Source of the DNA: Hyperoodon ampullatus
Taxonomy: Eukaryota > Chordata > Mammalia > Artiodactyla > Ziphiidae
Direction: 5' to 3'
Assembly (NCBI GenBank): GCA_949752795.1
Contig: OX457072.1
Location: 3,348,001 to 3,412,000, forward strand
Length of the DNA stretch: 64,000 nt
Shown: positions 60,990 through 64,000 of the stretch, in pieces
Position numbering within the stretch: position 1 is the first letter of the stretch
Layout: every line of letters begins with the position of its first letter
Notes under the pieces: generated by a model
Told to the model about the DNA's origin: nothing
What the model saw: the letters and a program-made list of their open reading frames with translations, nothing else
Database searches by the model: none
Program-made: the position numbers and the translations under genes

Positions 60990-61875
60990 GAATATTTGAA
61001 ACCAAATTGGGGATTTTGGGTCTCTGCAGGGGAGGGAGAGGAATGAGATTGGGAGGGTGACACAGGGTGAGGAGGCTGAATAACTTGCCCCTCCCCACCT
61101 TCTCGAGAGAATGGCAGAGCCCGAATTCCACCCTGGGATGTGGTCCAGCCCCAGTATTCTTATGCTCTGCATCCCTTTTGCTCTGTGGTGCATCCTTATT
61201 TTAAGCTCTCATCCCCATATTTAAACGAAGAACTTTTTCTGGAGGAGCTGTTGTGCTCAATCTGTTTACAATGATTTATTTGAGGGAAACTACTGGCTTT
61301 GCCAAATAATCTTTTCACTTGCGTGACTTAATTTTAAAATATTTAAATATTAAAAATATTTCAGGCACAGCATATCAGTACCAGCATATGGTGTAATTGT
61401 GTGACTACTACATTTTTTAAAACTATATTTGATGTATAACATATTGACAAAGATGTAATTCCCTATCACTGAAGGTTAAAGATTCAGTACAATTATGCTT
61501 CTTAAGTTTAAAATAATCATCTATTTATTCTTTTTTTATACCCAGCTTTTTTTTTTCCTACTCTCACAAAATTCTAGTCTAATGAGATTACATTTTGTGA
61601 GCTTTACGAAAATTTTTTTGTACTGGAGGGAAGAAAGAGGTTTATTGGATATGGTTTATTGACCCCTAAAAGTGTTTGAAATGGGAACCAACATTGACAT
61701 GGAGCATCACTCTTTTGAAAATTTTCTTGAATATGTTCTAGCCCTCAAGCCGAAGGACTCTTTGAGGTCAGTAGGTGCATATCGTTACTCTCATCAATTT
61801 TCGAAGAGACTAACGCGCAGTGGTTTTAAGTGATTTGCTCTGAGACCCACTGATCTTGTGGGTCAGAATTCCGTG
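60990..61875. other. Unique AT-rich sequence
   Basis: No gene or confident repeat recognised. Confidence 0.35.
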
Positions 61876-61879
61876 TTCA

Positions 61880-62040
61880 GCCCCCGCTGAATTCAACGGC
61901 AGCTTCAGGAGAGATCTCACAGGAGAACCGCCCGGAGGAGCCCAAGTCGACCCACGGAGCTGGGAGATCATGTCACATTTTTGTGTTAAGTCACTAAGTT
62001 TGGGGGTATTTGGTTACGCAGAACAAAAATGGCAACCTGG
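61880..62040 (+). repeat. MLT1-class LTR 3' fragment
   Basis: GGAGCTGGGAGATCATGTC, TTAAGTCACTAAGTTTGGGG and TTTGGTTACGCAGAACAAAA are the classic MLT1 3' landmarks. No internal viral sequence is present. Confidence 0.7.
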
Positions 62041-62044
62041 GGTT

Positions 62045-64000
62045 TGCTGACCACGGAGCGATCTCAGTGGACTAGCGGGGACGGAGTGGAGTGGGGTGCT
62101 GAGGGTGAGGGGTATGGCGTGGAGTCAGGGACTGTGGGCCACTCTCTCAGGAGCTTCGCTGTGAAGGGAACAAAGACATGGGGGGAGAGCTGAAGCTGGA
62201 CTTGGGAAGAATTGAGGGATTTCTCTTTCTTATTAAAGATAGGTAAGTCTAGAGCATGTTTGATACGACAAAGGAAGAGAACAGTGGACCTAGGCTGCAA
62301 ATGGAGCTCAGAAGTGGAAAGGCACCGGGCCTTCGATGGAGTATTTCACTGAGAGCAGTAGGTGGAGCGCACAGGATGGTACAGAAGCACGTGCCTTGCT
62401 CTTTGGTGGTTGGAAGGTGAGATCCCCCTGCGTGATGGTCCCCGTTTTCTCCATGACGCAAAGTTAACATCCGATGGGGAAGGGATGTGTATTTTTATAA
62501 GAAGTTCGAGCCAAGAGGGACAACAAAAGGAAGGAAAAACTCTCCCTATTTCATTTTTATTGTATGAGCTGCTCAGGCTCCAAAAATACTAGTGGCCATT
62601 TTTTTTATATCAATCAAAAATATTAGAATTTGAATCAGAGCGCAAATATATTTTTCTTACACATTTACTAAGCTAGGTTTCTCAATTTACTTTATTGTTC
62701 TTAAGATTTATGTATTTTCAAATTTTTATGTTCAGTGAAAAAAATATGTAAGTACATTCCAAATTATAGTGTTCTGAATTTTTAAAAATGTAGTTTATTA
62801 AGAAATCATCACATGGAAGGGCTTGTCGTTTATGTTTAGTAACTAGAATCCCAGTCCCTACTGCCCTCCATTTTAATGGGGTTTAGAATGAGATTTTCAT
62901 GAGAGCCAGTGCAGCGTTCATACTTGTTTATGGGCACGTTTGAATTGTGTAAAGGAAATATCCATGGATCATCAGGCTTTTAAAAAATCATGTGTGTTGG
63001 AATACCACCGCTGAGTCAGCTAAGATATGCTAGAGGCCATTACGTGCATCTTAGAGTATTGTTTTCTCCTTTTTTTGTGTGGGATTTGAGATGTAGAGTT
63101 TTGCTGGATCACTTGTAAGAGTGGGTCAGAGTATAAAAGTGTCACGGTAAGTAAGAAAATACTCATGAAACAGTACATTCACGTCCTTGCAACTTTCTTT
63201 TTCTTTTTTTTGAAGATGTTTCTTAATAGAGATGAGGATTTTAACATGCTTTATTTGGAAGGAGGAAAAACAGAACAAATGAATTTTGGTTTCCATTAGT
63301 GCTCATAATGAGGGAGAGTTCTCTGTGTGCAATTCCACACTTCTGGTCCCCAAATAAGCTACTCAGTGACAGGCTGCAGCTGTGTGAGCGGTTAGCTTGG
63401 TACCTTGTGAGCATCCTGTTGTTGTTTTTATGCTTTCAGGGTTATCCACATGGAGGAAATCAGACTGCACACCAGTGTTCTGAACAGCTTTTACTGCTAG
63501 AAGCTCTCAATGTTCTAAAGCTTATTTTTCTTAGTTAATATTTTTGAGAAAATGGGGTAGGGTTCTAGTTTTGACCCTGAACGTGATACTGCAGAAGCCA
63601 CTTTGTAGAATGAGTGGCTGTGTCTCTTCCACTTCTGTGGTTCCAGCCCTGTATAAATCAAATTCCATATATCACCCAAATACCAGAACTAACTGCCAAA
63701 GTTATTCTGCATTTGCCAATCTGACTCACACTAAAATATTAAAACCCAAAAGTTGCTGAGTAAATAAAGTATTTGAAATAAAAGACTAGAATGAAAAGGG
63801 GAAGGACATCTTGACCAGATTCATCAGAGGAGCTCTAGGGTTCCACTTTTGAAGGGTATAAAAGGGTATAAAATGATGTCTCATTGGTGTTGTCTCAGGT
63901 TATCATGAATTAGCAAAACCAAGGAAGGACCCATGTGTCTGACAGCCTGTGTGCCCAGCCGTGGCATCTAACAAGGCTCCTCTTTGAGAGAAGCAAGGGC
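62045..64000. other. Unique sequence to the window end
   Basis: No gene recognised. Near 63850-63871 a short direct repeat (AAGGGTATAAAAGGGTATAA) is present. Confidence 0.4.

Overview
This is a 64 kb piece of a mammalian nuclear genome. It is very probably from a whale or dolphin, most likely a toothed whale. The evidence is a set of about thirteen tRNA-derived SINEs of the cetartiodactyl CHR type. Several belong to a young GC-rich subfamily with long or perfect target-site duplications. The window also holds many L1 copies and ancient mammalian repeats (MIR, L2, MER, MLT1). The species call is inferred from recalled repeat families and was not checked against a database.

The only intact protein-coding gene is SOX17, on the + strand. 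Its two coding exons are 3111-3417 and 4004-4941, and together they encode 414 residues. It sits in a CpG island (about 2640-4950) with a TATA-less promoter carrying an inverted CCAAT box. Its 3'UTR probably ends at a poly(A) signal near 5859. A second CpG island opens the window (1-470), and a small GATA/FOX/SOX motif group lies at 1687-2035.

About 10 kb downstream, in the same orientation, lies a second decayed SOX17 (12960-15480). It keeps the 5'UTR-like leader, the start codon, an exon-intron-exon layout and part of the transactivation region, so it looks like a DNA-level duplication and not a retrocopy. Its HMG box is destroyed and no donor site remains. Two blocks, 120 bp around the start codon and 130 bp of exon 2, still match SOX17 with only 4 and 6 mismatches, while the sequence between them is scrambled. 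This is the most interesting feature of the window.

Layout: 1-6 kb SOX17 and its promoter region; 6-12 kb mostly single-copy sequence with a few old repeats and a local duplication (about 7.32 and 8.53 kb); 12-15.6 kb the SOX17-like pseudogene and its GC-rich surroundings; 15.6-22 kb mostly unique sequence; 22-41 kb a dense block of nested L1s and SINEs; 41-46 kb unique; 46-54 kb + strand L1s; 54-64 kb mixed unique sequence and old repeats. I found no tRNA, rRNA or snRNA gene and no second intact gene. Nearly all other open reading frames are antisense shadows of GC-rich SOX17 sequence or pieces of L1.
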